From contig OV884058.1 of the NCBI GenBank assembly GCA_930367215.1, positions 171,226,478-171,290,477 on the forward strand: DNA of 64,000 nt. Reading direction: 5' to 3'. This DNA is from Pollenia angustigena (lineage: Eukaryota; Arthropoda; Insecta; Diptera; Polleniidae). Under the pieces are notes generated by a model, which saw only the letters and a list, made by a program, of their open reading frames with translations, had not been told where the DNA came from and did not search any database. Below are positions 37,001-48,841 of the stretch, piece by piece (the first letter of the stretch is position 1; each line of letters opens with the position of its first letter). The position numbers were made by a program, and so were the translations under genes.

Positions 37001-37910
37001 ATGGGTGATTTTTTAAGAGCTATAGGAAAGTTTAAAAAAAACACATAAAATTCAGAAAAATGCATGAAATCTTTATTTGAATTGTACGGTCCATATAATT
37101 TAATGTTTGAAGATTATTTCATGCAAATGATGACCGTGACTGCGCCTCAAATGGTCCATCCGCTTAGTCCAATTTTGGCATATTCTTTCCAACATTTCGG
37201 CCGGTAGCTCATGAATAAATGCTTCAATGTCATCCAATGCGTCAATTGAAGCGGTCATGTGTGTATAGACATGAGCTTTAACATAGCCCGACAAAAAATA
37301 GTCTAAAGGCGTTAAATCACACGTCTAGCCGGCCAATTGACCGGTCCCGAACGTGAAATAAAATGTTCACCGAACTCGCCTCTCAATAAGTCCATTGTTA
37401 AGCGTGCTGTGTGGCATGTGCACCGTCTTGTTGAAACCACATGTCATGCAAGTCAAGCTCTTGCATTTTGGGCAAAAAAAAAGTTGGATATCATCTCAAG
37501 GTAGCGCTCACCATTCACAGTTACGTTACGATTCGAATCATCTTTGAAGAATTACGGTCCAATGATGCCACCAGCCCATAAACCGCACCAAACTGTGACT
37601 TTTTCTGGATACATTGGTAGCTCTTGCAATGCTTCTGGCTGATCTTCACTCCAAAATCGACAATTCTGCCCCTTCAGTGGGTCGATTAAACTGACCATAA
37701 AATGAGAGAAGCCCGCGATGAACTTTCTTAACAGAGCACGCATTTTGATAATAAAATTCAATAATTTGCAAGCGTTGTTCGTTTGTAAGACGATTCATGG
37801 GTAAATTATAGACCAAACTGAAGATGTTTGACAGTGAAACAAAACACGAAACGTGCGTCAGCTGTTTAAACCAGTGTTGCCAAAAAGATAATAGCTAAAA
37901 AATCACCCTA
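37001..37910 (-). mobile_element. mariner copy 1, internally deleted
   Basis: Inverted ends ATGGGTGATTTTTTA/TAGCTAAAAAATCACCCTA flanked by TA. The minus strand encodes a transposase remnant: MNRLTNEQRLQIIEFYYQNA, HRGLLSFYGQFNRPTE, then a jump to QNCRFWSEDQPEALQELPMY and, towards the 3' end, YVKAHVYTHMTASIDALDD and ending LHEIIFKH. The segment between NRPTE and QNCRFW, which should hold the first catalytic Asp, is deleted. The IS630/Tc1/mariner assignment is secure from domain order and TA target. Confidence 0.85.
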
Positions 37911-37911
37911 T

Positions 37912-38670
37912 AGTTGTAATCAGTGTTCATAAATAAACAGAACATAATTAAGCGTACGTTCCCAAAAATTATATCTATTTTTTAGTGTCCGTGTATTAAT
38001 ATACAACCCTTAATACCGTTCATACTTACTTGCAGGAAAGTAACGAGCATTATAAAGTGTTTTGTTCTCCATTATAAAACAGAACAATTGTTGTGGCTCT
38101 GTAGACACACATTTTATTTTAATGTTCTTCAGTGTTTTTTACAAGGAATGAGCAAACAAATAATTTTGGCAACGCCTTTCACTAGTATTGTTGTTGTTTA
38201 TATATATTTTTTATTATTATTATTTCCCTAAGCTAATCCCGCGAAGCTCTACGCTTGTCTGCGGGAACGAAACCAGAGTCTCTGGTGGGAATCGAACCCG
38301 CAACCCCGGCGCTGATAGACTAGCTCACTCACTGCCAGCTAGCCTACCGGGGCAATCTGCACGACCACAGCACGAATACGCATGCCCTTGCATTTTGTTT
38401 TCTTTGCGAACATTTTTATGTTGAACCAAACACAACGAAGAAAAAAAGAATGCAAAAAATGGTTCTTATCTATTTGCTGAGTTGCATAAGTACAGATTAT
38501 TTTTATGTTCGAAGATCACAAATAGAGAATTTTTTTTTAATGTTTTACTACACAAACATTGTTAGTGATTGTGCTTTCCATTTATCTTTTTATTTTTTTT
38601 TTAATTCCCTATGCTAGGCTAGCTAGGCTACCGAACAGAACACTAAAGAAGAGTAAATAATGTTTTTTTT
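37912..38670. repeat. ACACAACCCTTAATA family, copy 3, with SINE insertion
   Basis: Same blocks as 20921-21840, including the distal CCGAACAGAACACTAAAGAA; interrupted by the SINE at 38206-38356. Confidence 0.55.
38206..38356 (-). mobile_element. tRNA-derived SINE, copy 2
   Basis: Minus strand: box A TAGGCTAGCTGG (38335-38346, 11 of 12 to the consensus TRGCNNAGYNGG) and a perfect box B GGTTCGATTCC (38288-38298), about 36 bp apart as in a tRNA gene, then a ~50-bp body and a tail of ATA/AAT units (38206-38224). It is a Pol III retroposon, not a tRNA gene. Confidence 0.8.
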
Positions 38671-38794
38671 CGAACACTTGTTGTAAAAACTTAAATCAGC
38701 TTTTTTTGCTCGATTAAAATTGTACAACATGCAACACTTCTAGTTATTTAAGGTAACATTTGAAAGTGTTACATGATCATAATGTAACATATAT

Positions 38795-39145
38795 TTCTCA
38801 GAAAAGATTTTGTTATTCGTGCTTAATTCCCAGTTTTTATTATTGATAAAAACACTTGAAATTTATTGTTGATGGGATAAGCTATTCCTATGCATTTCAC
38901 TGGTTGCTTAGGCCAGATCATCAGGAAACTTCATCCATAAAGGTTTTAGACAAACTAAAGATATAAAACCAAATAAAACTGTTAAACGTATAAGAATTAT
39001 AGCAACAGTTCTACTTGTAACAATATCAAAGTTTAAACAAAACACATCAACAATAAACAACAGTGGGTTCATCTCATCTTACATTTCCCCACAAAATCTT
39101 TTGAAATTAAAATTTTGTATTCCCAAAAATTGAAATTACTTTTTG
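38795..39145. repeat. ATTCGTGCTTAATTCCCAG family, copy 2
   Basis: Matches 18430-18770 closely to about 39090; 39097-39145 is an inverted piece of 18404-18440, so the copy folds back on itself. Confidence 0.65.
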
Positions 39146-39149
39146 ATAA

Positions 39150-40690
39150 TTTCTCAGAAAAGAAAATCGGCATTAGTTAAAAAAGTTAAAGAATTAAAAA
39201 AAAATTAAACAAAACAATTTAGCGCTTTAAATATGGGTATACAAATTTATTTTCATATCCAATTTTTTTATCCGAATAGGGCATATTTTCACAATACAAT
39301 TAATAAAGCCACACACAGAGCAACATCAAGGTCAACCTTAAAGTTTTCTTTAAATATTTTCATTAAAAACTTTTAAGTTGTCGAAAATCTAAAATATTGC
39401 CTCTGCCCTGCGACTGTCATCATTTTATTTAGTTGTTACAAAACACCATAAAATTAACAACCAAGAAATTACAATGAAAAACAATTTGTAAATTAAAAAC
39501 AGATATTATTCATATTAACAAAGTAATTAGAGCGCAACATGTCGCTTTAATTTAAAAGTTTTAACAATGAAATTTATTTAACCAAAAAAAAACCTAAAAA
39601 AACTAGAACGAACTATTAAAAAAGAGCTTTGCTGACATTAAATTAAAAAAAAAAACTAAAACTTTAATACATGAAATTTTATTTGTTACGGAAATGCAGG
39701 GTTATTCAAAAATATCTGCCCCCCTAATTAAAAATTGAAACTAAAACAAATCGTGTTTAATAGTTAAAATGAACTAAATAGTAAAAGTTAAATAACGATG
39801 ATGATTGCAGAATTTTTATTTGTTTAAAAAAAAAAGTTATTTATTACAATTATTATTATTAAGAGAAAAAAAGAGATAGTAGTTATTTATTTATTAAGAC
39901 AAAAACTATATTTTCAAGGATTTTAAACAAATTTGAGTTGGAATTAACTTTTGTATATTTATATTAATTTCAAACTTCTTTCACTTGAACACGGTGATGG
40001 GCAAATTCTCAATATCTCGGCATAAGTGCCAAGGCAACAAAATTCACCTATAAAATCTTTCATGTTTTTAACTGAAATTACAAAAACATTAACGTGCTTG
40101 GCTGTTTCTTTGTTGCTCTACCTTCTGCTGCTTCAAAGATACAATCTTAAATATCCTAATATGTACGTTGCCCACCACTGCTTTAAAACTAAGATTCCTT
40201 TCTATTCAAATTTAACAAACTTCCAACGTGGTTTCTTTTTGTTAATTTTCTTAGCATTTTTTTTTAATCATGTTTCTATTTTAGTTTAACTAGTCTTTCT
40301 CATTATCTCGGCATACATCTTAATAAAAAGAAACGCATTAAATTAAATAAAAAACCCAATTTTTATTAAAAAGTTTCTTTATTTTTTTTTTTTAACTTTG
40401 ACAACAAGACTTTTTACTTGTATGAACCGAAAAAACACTGCAGTTTTAAGAAGAAAAAAAAAACACATTAAACGGAAATAATTTATTTTACGAAAATATT
40501 TATGGTTACAAACTTACAACAAGAAAATCAGCTAAATAAAAGAAGAAAAAAAGTTGAAACATTAATTTGCTAAAATGTTTTAAAAAAGTCGAACAAAAAA
40601 AAATATATTGTAACTAAACAAACATTTAAGATTAAAATCATTGCTATGGTAATAAAGGCAAAAAATAAAGTAATATAACCTAAAAATACA
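39150..40690. other. A+T-rich intron, nothing recognised
   Basis: Runs of A and T; a short duplicated phrase TATCTCGGCATA at 40012 and 40304. No coding remnant. Confidence 0.5.
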
Positions 40691-40734
40691 TTACACGGAA
40701 CGAAAACATGAACTAATTATAAGGAAAACCTTAA

Positions 40735-41110
40735 AGCGACAATATTTTTTTTTTTTTTTGAAATCAACATCAACAATGATTCTAAAGAAAGTGACAATTT
40801 TTGTAAAGAAAATGTGTCTAAGCGACAATATTTCTGAAAAAATTGTAAGGCGACAATTTTCGTTAAAAACAAAATTGCAAAGCGATAAATTTCCTGAAAA
40901 AATTTCAAAGCGACAATTAACTAAAGAAAAATTTTCAAAGCGACAATAATTCTAGAAAAATATTAAGCGACCACTTTTCTTAAAAAAAAATTCAAAACGA
41001 AGAAATTTTTCTAATATTGAAAGAAAAAATGCCAAAGCGACAATATTTCTAAAAAAAATTAAGCGACTTTATTCTAAAAGAAAAAATTTCAAAAAAAAAT
41101 TAAAACTACA
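40735..41110. repeat. AAGCGACAAT minisatellite, locus 1
   Basis: About ten imperfect units of 30-40 bp, each AAGCGACAATWTTTCTDAAGAAAA-like. Relatives at 41685-41920, 43490-43620, 48470-48590, 50210-50420 (inverted) and 51390-52070. Confidence 0.75.
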
Positions 41111-41114
41111 ATAT

Positions 41115-41680
41115 TCCTTAAGAAAAATTCCATCAACAATAAATTTCAAGTGTTTTTATCAAGAATAAAAACTGGGAATTAAGCACGAATAACAAAATCT
41201 TTCGAAATTAAAATTTTGTATTCCCAAAAATTGAAATTACTTTTTGATAATAAACAGGCAAGTGCACGGCCTAAAAAAACACTTAATTGACAACATGCTT
41301 TTGTAAGTTGTTGTTGTTGTTATTTTGTTTTTCTTAACCTACTTACAACTACAATTAATGTTGAGAGAATTTCAACTAATTGTAGTGGGGAATGTAAGAT
41401 GAGATAAACCCACTGTTTATTGTTGATGTGTTTTGTTTAAGCTTTGATATTATTACAAGTAGAACTGTTGCTATAAGTCTTATACGTTTAACAGTTTTAT
41501 TTGGTTTAATATCTTTAGTTTTTCTAAAATCTTTATGGATGAAGTTTCCTGATGATCTGTCCTAAGCAACCAATGAAATGCGCATAGGAATAGCTTATCC
41601 CATCAACAATAAATTTCAAGTGTTTTTATCAATAATAAAAACTGGGAATTAAGCACGAATATCAAAATCTTTTGAAATGA
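41115..41680. repeat. ATTCGTGCTTAATTCCCAG family, reversed copies
   Basis: 41115-41250 and 41345-41680 are reverse-complement pieces of 18404-18775. The phrase CATCAACAATAAATTTCAAG occurs at both 41131 and 41601, showing duplication within the locus. Confidence 0.65.
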
Positions 41681-41684
41681 AAAA

Positions 41685-41920
41685 ATTTTAAGGTGACAAT
41701 ATTTCAAAACAAAATGGTGAGGCGACAATTTTGTTTAAGAAACAATATCAAAGCAACAATTATTTAAAGAAAAAAATTAAAGCGACAATTTTTCTTAAAA
41801 AAAAAATATATAAGCGACTATCTAAAGAAAAAATTTTAAATCGATAATATTTCTAAGCAAAAAGAAAAGGCGACAATTTTTCTTAAGAACAAATATCAAA
41901 GTGACAATGTTTTAGGAAAA
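41685..41920. repeat. AAGCGACAAT minisatellite, locus 2
   Basis: About seven imperfect units in the same orientation as locus 1. Confidence 0.65.
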
Positions 41921-41933
41921 TCGACCTTATTAT

Positions 41934-42990
41934 GTAAGGCGTTGTCGTGAACGAGTGAGTCGGTTTATGTAATATCGGGTGATTTTTTAACTATTATCTT
42001 TTTGGCAACACTGGTTTCAACAGCTGACGCACGTTTCGTGTTTTGTTTCACTGTCAAACATCTTCAGTTTTGGTCTATAATTTAACCATGAATCGTCTTA
42101 CAAACGAACAACGCTTGCAAATTATTGAATTTTATTATCAAAATGCGTGCTCTGTTAAGAAAATTCATCGCGCGCTTCTTGTGTTCAGCGACGAAGCTAA
42201 TTTTTGGCTCAATGAGTGCGTTAATAAGCAGAATTGTCGATTTTGGAGTGAAGATCAGCCAGAAGCATTGCAAGAGCTACCAATGCATCCAGAAAAAGTC
42301 ACAGTTTGGTGCGGCTTATGGGCTGGTGGCATCATTGGACCGTACTTCTACAAAGATGATGCGAATCGTAACGTTACTGTGAATGGTGAGGGCTACCGTG
42401 AGATGATATCCTATTTTTTTTTTTGCCCAAAATGCAAGAGCTTGACTTGCATGACATGTGGTTTCAACAAGACGGTGCACATGCCACACAGCACGCTTAA
42501 CAATGGACTTATTGAGAGGCGAGTTCGGTGAACATTTTATTTCACGTTCGGGACCGGTCAATTGGCCGCCTAGATCGTGCGATTGAACGCCTTTAGACTA
42601 TTTTTTGTGGGGCTATGTTAAAGCTCATGTCTATACACACATGCCCGCTTCAATTGCCGCATTGGAAGACAACATTGAAGCGTTTATTCATGAGATACCG
42701 GCCGAAATGTTGGAAAGAGTGTGCCAAAATTGGACTAAGCGGATGGATCATTTGAGGCGCAGTCACGGTCAACACTTGCATGAAATAATCTTCATACATT
42801 AAATTATACGTTCCGTACTATCGATTCAAATAAAGATTTCATGAATTTTTCCGAATTTTATGTGTTTTTTTTTAACTTTTCTATAGCTCTTAAAAAATCA
42901 CCCGATAGATTAAAGGAACACATAATATGTGTTTTTTAATATCTATTCCAAACAACAACTCACTTGTTAACGACAACGCCCTACACACGG
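41934..42990. mobile_element. GGCGTTGTCGT inverted-repeat element split by mariner
   Basis: TGTAAGGCGTTGTCGTGAAC and GAGTGAGT at the left pair with ACTCACTTGTTAACGACAAC and GCCCTACAC at 42959-42987. The mariner at 41975-42905 lies between, so the host MITE would be about 125 bp. Confidence 0.6.
41975..42905 (+). mobile_element. mariner copy 2, internally deleted
   Basis: Perfect 8-bp outer ends TCGGGTGA/TCACCCGA, imperfect further in, flanked by TA (41973-41974 and 42906-42907). The plus frame reads MNRLTNEQRLQIIEFYYQNA, SVKKIHRALL, then directly VFSDEANFWLN, NKQNCRFWSEDQPEALQELP and VTVWCGLWAGGIIGPYF. The middle of the DNA-binding half is deleted, a frame slip occurs in a poly-T at about 42415, and a TGA precedes TPLDYFLWGY. 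Downstream AEMLERVCQNWTKRMDHLRR is intact. Non-autonomous. Confidence 0.88.
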
Positions 42991-43489
42991 GAGTTGAGAC
43001 GAAGACACAACCATGCCATTGGGTATAGGAAGCTGTGGTGAATTACAGGCTGTTAGAGCTAGAATTTTCCAAAATAAAAACTGGCAGGGTATTTAATTTG
43101 TCCAAACCCTGCAAATAATGCTAGTGATACAACCATGTAAAATGTAGCCCATAAGGGACTAGGCCTAGTCCTAAGGTAACCGCAATGCATGGAATAAACA
43201 TGGTCTATTTAACATTACGATGTCCTAGGGCAGGACCATATAACCCAGCTTTGCATTACAAAGGAGTAGTCTTAAAACTAATACATGGTATGCTCCAGAG
43301 GATTTGTTTTGAAATCTTTTAAAAACGAAAACATGTCGTTAAAAAACGAAGACATGTCGTTTAACTACAAACTCTTTCTAACAGTGAAATGATCCATGCT
43401 TGCATTACTTTGACCAGTCCAGGATCAGGTAGTACAATATTATTTGCAGGGAAGTAACACTGTTAGCGCGGCAATATCTGTAACACAAG

Positions 43490-43620
43490 CTTTAGAGCAG
43501 AGATTTTTCTTAAGGAAAACGGAGCAAAAATTTTTTCTCGTAGAGCGATAATTTGTCGAACAAAAAATTGAGCGGCTACAAAAAAATATTAAAGTGACTA
43601 TTTTCGAAAATTGTAAAATT
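43490..43620. repeat. AAGCGACAAT-like minisatellite remnant
   Basis: Contains AGAGCGATAATTTGTCG, GAGCGGCTACAAAAAA and AAAGTGACTATTTTCG. Degenerate relative of locus 1. Confidence 0.4.
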
Positions 43621-43794
43621 TTGTGCGAATACATGTGATTCATATGTGTCGAACCATATTCAACTTAAGAAAGCTTTTTGGTTAACTTTATGAAACTGGC
43701 ATTTGCTTAAGCAAAGTGCGAAACGGAGCGCACTTTCCGTACGGTATAAAATATTTTTTTATTTTATTTTTGTTTTTTTAAATGCTTTGTTACT

Positions 43795-44360
43795 TTTTGA
43801 CAGGAGCTTAAGCCAGCTTATGCATTAAAGAAACAAAAGAGGTTCAATAATTTAAACTAAAACATTGTGAAATTTCTTTTAAATTATTAACAATTTGAAT
43901 GCAAAATGTATTACCATAACAAATCAATTCATTTCCACCTAATAACTCTATTTTTCCCGGTGCAACATTTTTTGAAAAACACCCATTTTTTTTGCTCGAT
44001 GAAAAAGCAGTGAGAAAAAGTCATAGAAAAAAAATATTTTATTGGCTGTGTGTTTTTTTCCATTGTATTTAACATTAAAAACAAGATTGGGCGTTTGTGA
44101 TAATTAATGACAATTATTACAAACTTCAAACTCTAACTCTGCGATAACGACGGCAAACTTAAAAATAAGCAACAAGTACGAAGTTAAAATAAGAAATAAA
44201 GTCAAATCAAGTAAAAATGCAAACACAGACAGGCAGGGAGACGGACAGCTGGACAAACTTACAACTCACATTTGGTCAGAAGCAACTTAAGTTTAGCCAA
44301 TTAACGCAAAACATAAACGACATAAAACATGGAACATACTTTATTTGTTGTTTTTACTTT

Positions 44361-44394
<34 letters not shown>

Positions 44395-44765
44395 GAACAC
44401 AAAGACAACGACGACAAAAAAAACTAAACTAAACTCAATTAACTACAATTTAAGCTTAAACTTGGTGCGACAATAACGAAAATAGTAGCAAACTAACACA
44501 TCTGTTAGATTAAGATAGACTAACTGAGCAGCATGGGCTTGCATATAGTACATATGCGTTATTAAGTGAAAACCGGAAAACGCAGAGTCATAATAGTACA
44601 AATTAAAAAACAATTGCAGGAAAATACCAAAGTCTGGTAAATTGAGAGCGCTTAAATGGACAGACATTTAAGAAAAGGTTTTAAAATATTTTAATCAAAA
44701 ACTGGATTCTTTAATTTTTTCAATATTTTGGGGTCTACACTCTAAGATAATATTACATCTAATAT
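43795..44765. other. A+T-rich intron with a long T homopolymer
   Basis: T-tract at about 44366-44391. No element ends or exon-like ORF. Confidence 0.5.
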
Positions 44766-44768
44766 CTT

Positions 44769-44932
44769 AAGGCTTATCTTCACCACTTGTCGATAAAGCA
44801 TAAAAAGTGTTCCATTATAACAACTTTACTTAAACCTACCAGGTAAGTAAAGTTTGAATAATGGAACACTTTTTATGCTGCCTAAAAAAAACCTTACTTT
44901 AGCTATCGGTAAGTTGTGAAAACGGGCCTAAA
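44769..44932. mobile_element. Foldback MITE
   Basis: Arms share GCATAAAAAGTGTTCCATTAT (left) with ATAATGGAACACTTTTTATGC (right), plus outer AAGGCTTATCTTCACCACTT/AAGTTGTGAAAACGGGCCT. The loop is short. Confidence 0.65.
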
Positions 44933-45680
44933 GCTACGGTCAAACTTGTCAAATATTTGACGTAAAAACGGGACCAACAGGCAAACTAAAATATAATTTA
45001 CTTTAATTCTAATAAACAGTTATTTGCTATTTCTAGCAGTATAATTAGTTTTATTTTGTTGATATAAAATCTCACGAACTATAAACAAAAGAAGTGGTTA
45101 TGCTTATTTGGTCAAATATTTAATAAAGTTTTTGAAAACTTTGCAAGATGCCTTGCAAAAATACGTTGTCTATTTGTATTGAAAAGAGTAAAACCAAGGA
45201 AATCTTGGTACTACAACTCGTACAAAAACCACAAGCAATTTGTTTTTGTTAAATCATTGTAAAATGTCGAAAACCGAAAGAAAACAAAACAGAAGCAAAG
45301 ATAACGAAATTTTGAAATCCAGCAAAAAAAAATTATCAGCAGGGCTTTTAAGATCTGCTGTAATGAATTCGCCTTGGTAAAAACTGCACTTTGATATTGT
45401 TAGACCATTCAGAACCGAAAATTCTAAATATTAATTAATTTAAAATAAGAACCCTTTATAATATTTACATGCATATTAGCAGAGCTGTATAAGGATAAAA
45501 TCGATTAATGATGATAAATAATAATTAAATGTTTTTTAATGCATTCAAAATCGAAAAATTGATTATATGGTTTCAATTCGAAATCGCGAACGAAATCAAA
45601 ATGCGAGCGCAACGAGCCACTTTTGCACTCGCGTTCTACAAACATGTAGTTCGTTATCCTCACAGGAAACTCATTATTTA

Positions 45681-46629
45681 GGGTGGCGCATAAATAACGT
45701 GATGAATGCCAAACAAAACAGTCATAGTTTGGCGAGCTAAGTGAGCGAGGCTCTTCCTTGTTTGGAACCTTTTAAAAAATGTTCAATCATTGCCCGGTAT
45801 TGAATGCTATTCACATTAACCGCAACTTGTTCGTCGTTTTGGAAAAAAATATGGCCCAATATTATTTTTTAAAGTTATTCCATATTATACTGTGCATCGA
45901 AGTGGGTGCATTTTATGGTCAACAATTAATCTTGGACTTTGGGTGCCCTATATTTTTATTGAGGTGACCGACCGTTGAAATGAAAATGGTCAATGTCGCT
46001 CATTATTCGATATGGTATTCGTGTCTGTTAATCGAATGCTGACTTTAAAAATAATATTGAACAACTTTGGATCTTTGTTCTGTGCTGAGACTTTCCATTA
46101 TAAATTTCAAGTAGTGCTGAAAAGGTTAACGGAAAAAAGAAATACAAAACAGAAAAATGATAAGCGTGTTTTTTTAGAGTGCCACAACTTTGAGTTGGCA
46201 TCACTGCTTTATTTGAGCATCCATTTAACAACTGATAGATGCTTTTTGTTTAGTTTGCTTTCTTATGAATTGACTGACAGCAGAGCAATGCGTGCAAATT
46301 GATGAAAATTTAATTTTCCGATGAAGCCCATTTCTGGTTAAATGGCTACGTAAATAAGCAGGATTGTCGCATTTGGAGTAAGTAAAATCCACAAGCTTTT
46401 GTCGAAACACCATTACATCCACAGAAAATTACTGTTTTGTGCGCTTTAAGGGCTGGCGGAGTCATTGGCCCATATGTCTTAAAAACGATGATGGTCAAAA
46501 TGCGAAAAGTTGTTGAAAATTGGTGTTCCAGATTGCGGCTTCTACGCGCCAGTCGTAGCGGCCACATGGCAGAAATGATATTTAGACATACATAAATCTA
46601 TTTAAATTTGATTTAAACTTGTGTCACTC
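45681..46629 (+). mobile_element. Degenerate mariner relic
   Basis: Similar ends GGGTGGCGCAT/TGTGTCACTC flanked by TA. The plus strand at 46306-46500 reads FSDEAHFWLNGYVNKQDCRI then W, with the broken continuation PLHPQKITVLCALRAGGVIG, the same core as the two mariners above but much older. Stops and frame breaks throughout. Confidence 0.65.
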
Positions 46630-46639
46630 TATAAAAAAC

Positions 46640-48000
46640 ACTCTTTACTTTGGAATTCAAAAAAATTCTTGACAAAAAGTAAACTTAATTTGTGAGAGTA
46701 ATCGATTGAAATCACATGATTTTGACAATTTTGAAACCTGATATCATTTTTAAATCATAGAATGAATTTATTTTAGTTGAAATCAGTTCGGTTTCAGGTC
46801 CAATTGATATCAGTTTTTACAGCTCTGCATATTGGGCCAATTCGAATCAGAGCACTTAATATTTTTTGTCATATAAGTTCATCTAATATGTATTATAAAT
46901 TCTTGACCAGTATTACCAAAACCTCTTGACCAAAACTGGCAAAATTAAAGCATCATTTATCATTTTTTCCAAATTTTTAAAGAATTAAAAGAAATCAATA
47001 AAATGTTGATAAGCTATATTAATTTTATGAGTAAACAAGGTGAATATACATATGTATGTCGAAATCTAGCCGCTAAATGTCTAAATTGGCAACACTGCCT
47101 TCGAGAACTTTTTCCAAATTACTAAAACTGTTTTCATATTGTTGATTATTAACAACAATGTATCATATGTATTTCAAAGAATACTCCAAAATTTATAAAT
47201 GGCACTCTGACTATATTTAAAACGCAGTGAAAACTTTCAATAACCCTTATAAAAAAAAGTATACTTATAAAAAAAAACCTTATCTGTCTATAAAAATTTC
47301 ATTGCAGTCGCACCCAACTCCACACCGAGTTCACTTACGTGTTTTAAATAACGTTCGCAAAAACTGTTTCTTTTTTATTTTTACTTAATATCGTTTAATT
47401 GATAATATTTGCAAAAATATTAAACAGAACACGCAAATGAGGTCATTTTATTTTTCGCCAAAATAACGCACCACTCAAGATCATAAATATTAGACCCCTT
47501 CCAAATAGAGAGAAGAGATACTAAAACAAACGCTTAAATAATTAAGTGAAAACAAGAAAAGAGCCAAAATTAAATACTTAATAATTAAAATTTGTTTGTA
47601 TCTTATTATTAAAAATATAAAAAAAAACAAAAATGGTATAAATAAAAGTGATAAATATAAAAACGTAAAAGAGTTACCTGCTGCCTCATCCAGAAATTAT
47701 AATAAGGGAAGGGAATTTTGTTTTCAAAATAGGTATAATGTTCATTAAAAAGAGTAATAAATCAGTAATTTTTATTGGACAGTTAAGTTTTTTTATTTGG
47801 TAAATGTTTTTTTTTTTAATTTCAAGGTCATCTTATTAAGTAATAAACTAATTTTTATTCAATACATATGTCTTATTTCGACGGAATCAAAAGAAACTGT
47901 TTCTGATAAAAAAAAAAATTCGTCAAAAAAGTGTTATTTTTAATAAAAATTTGTTAAAGCGATACCTAAAAAACCCAGTTAAACCAACAATTTTATTAAC
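46640..48000. other. A+T-rich intron, nothing recognised
   Basis: No repeat ends or coding remnant identified. Confidence 0.5.
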
Positions 48001-48005
48001 TCCTC

Positions 48006-48164
48006 GTCTACCACTGACATGATTTGCTGTTATAAAAGCGTTGTTAAAACATTTGCATTAAACACCGTGTTATAACATGAGAAAACCTCTAATATGATGA
48101 GTCTATGCTTAACACTAACATCATATTAGTGTTAATGTTAAGCATTTTATGTCAGTTGTAGACT
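48006..48164. mobile_element. Imperfect foldback
   Basis: GTCTACCACTGACAT pairs with ATGTCAGTTGTAGAC, and inner TTAACACTAACAT/ATTAGTGTTAA also pair. Confidence 0.5.
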
Positions 48165-48469
48165 GCATGTAAGAAAAACTGTAAAAGTGCTGTTTCAGAC
48201 ACGTTGGGTTTAGTTGAACATGGTTTCTTTAATTCTCTTTTGAACCTGAGAGTACGTTCATATACAATCAGTTTGTGTCGTCAATTGTCTGGTCTAACTC
48301 AAATAGCATTTTACGATTAGAAAAACAAAAGGAAAAAAGAAAATGGACGAGAACGGAGAAGTCACAATCTCTTTTCCCCTTAAACATATAAGCTCAAGAC
48401 TTGATGAGTCAAACTTGTGTAAACCACTGTAAAGTCAAAATTTTGCAAAGGAATGCTAAGGAAACTTTT

Positions 48470-48590
48470 TTAAAGTGACAAAAAATCCATGGAAAAAGAA
48501 CAATTTTCAAAAAAAAAAAAACATTGTTTAAGCGACAATTTGTATCAAGAAAACTTGTTAAAGCGACAATGTTTACTATCAAAAATAAAT
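48470..48590. repeat. AAGCGACAAT minisatellite, short left array
   Basis: Three units with AAGCGACAAT; the inverted counterpart is at 50210-50420. Confidence 0.6.
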
Positions 48591-48841
48591 ACAACAACAA
48601 TGGTTGTTTTTCCTAAACGCCTGTTGCATTGTAGCAATACATGGCAACATGTTCTTAAATGCAATTATAAAAATTTCAACAATGCATTTTGTTCCTAATT
48701 GCTGGTTCACACTCTTCAAGTCTGAAAGCTCAGTAAGCCGGGAGTAACAGTAACGTCGCAATTCAGCCGCTTCATTTTGTTGTATGTAAAGCAATTAGAA
48801 CGATTATAGTTAGCAGTAAGATGTAACGTCTCAATCTGTAA

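Larger units (their letters stand above)
36484..43790. mobile_element. Possible 7.3-kb element or segment bracketed by ~150-bp inverted arms
   Basis: 36484-36650 and the reverse complement of 43620-43790 share GCATTTAAAAAA, CCGTACGGAA, TTTCGCACTTTG, TTAAGCAAAT and ATATGGTT in order. No target duplication was identified, so it may be one large element loaded with younger insertions, or two solo copies in opposite orientation. Confidence 0.4.

Noticed and set aside
38281..38356. A genuine tRNA gene
   Set aside because: Box A and B are good but the acceptor and anticodon stems do not fold, and a body and ATA tail follow, so it is a SINE.
40758..40949. Lys/Ser-rich plus-strand ORF
   Set aside because: Created by translation of the AAGCGACAAT minisatellite.
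44366..44391. Poly-T as the tail of a retroelement
   Set aside because: No retroelement sequence or target duplication could be matched next to it.
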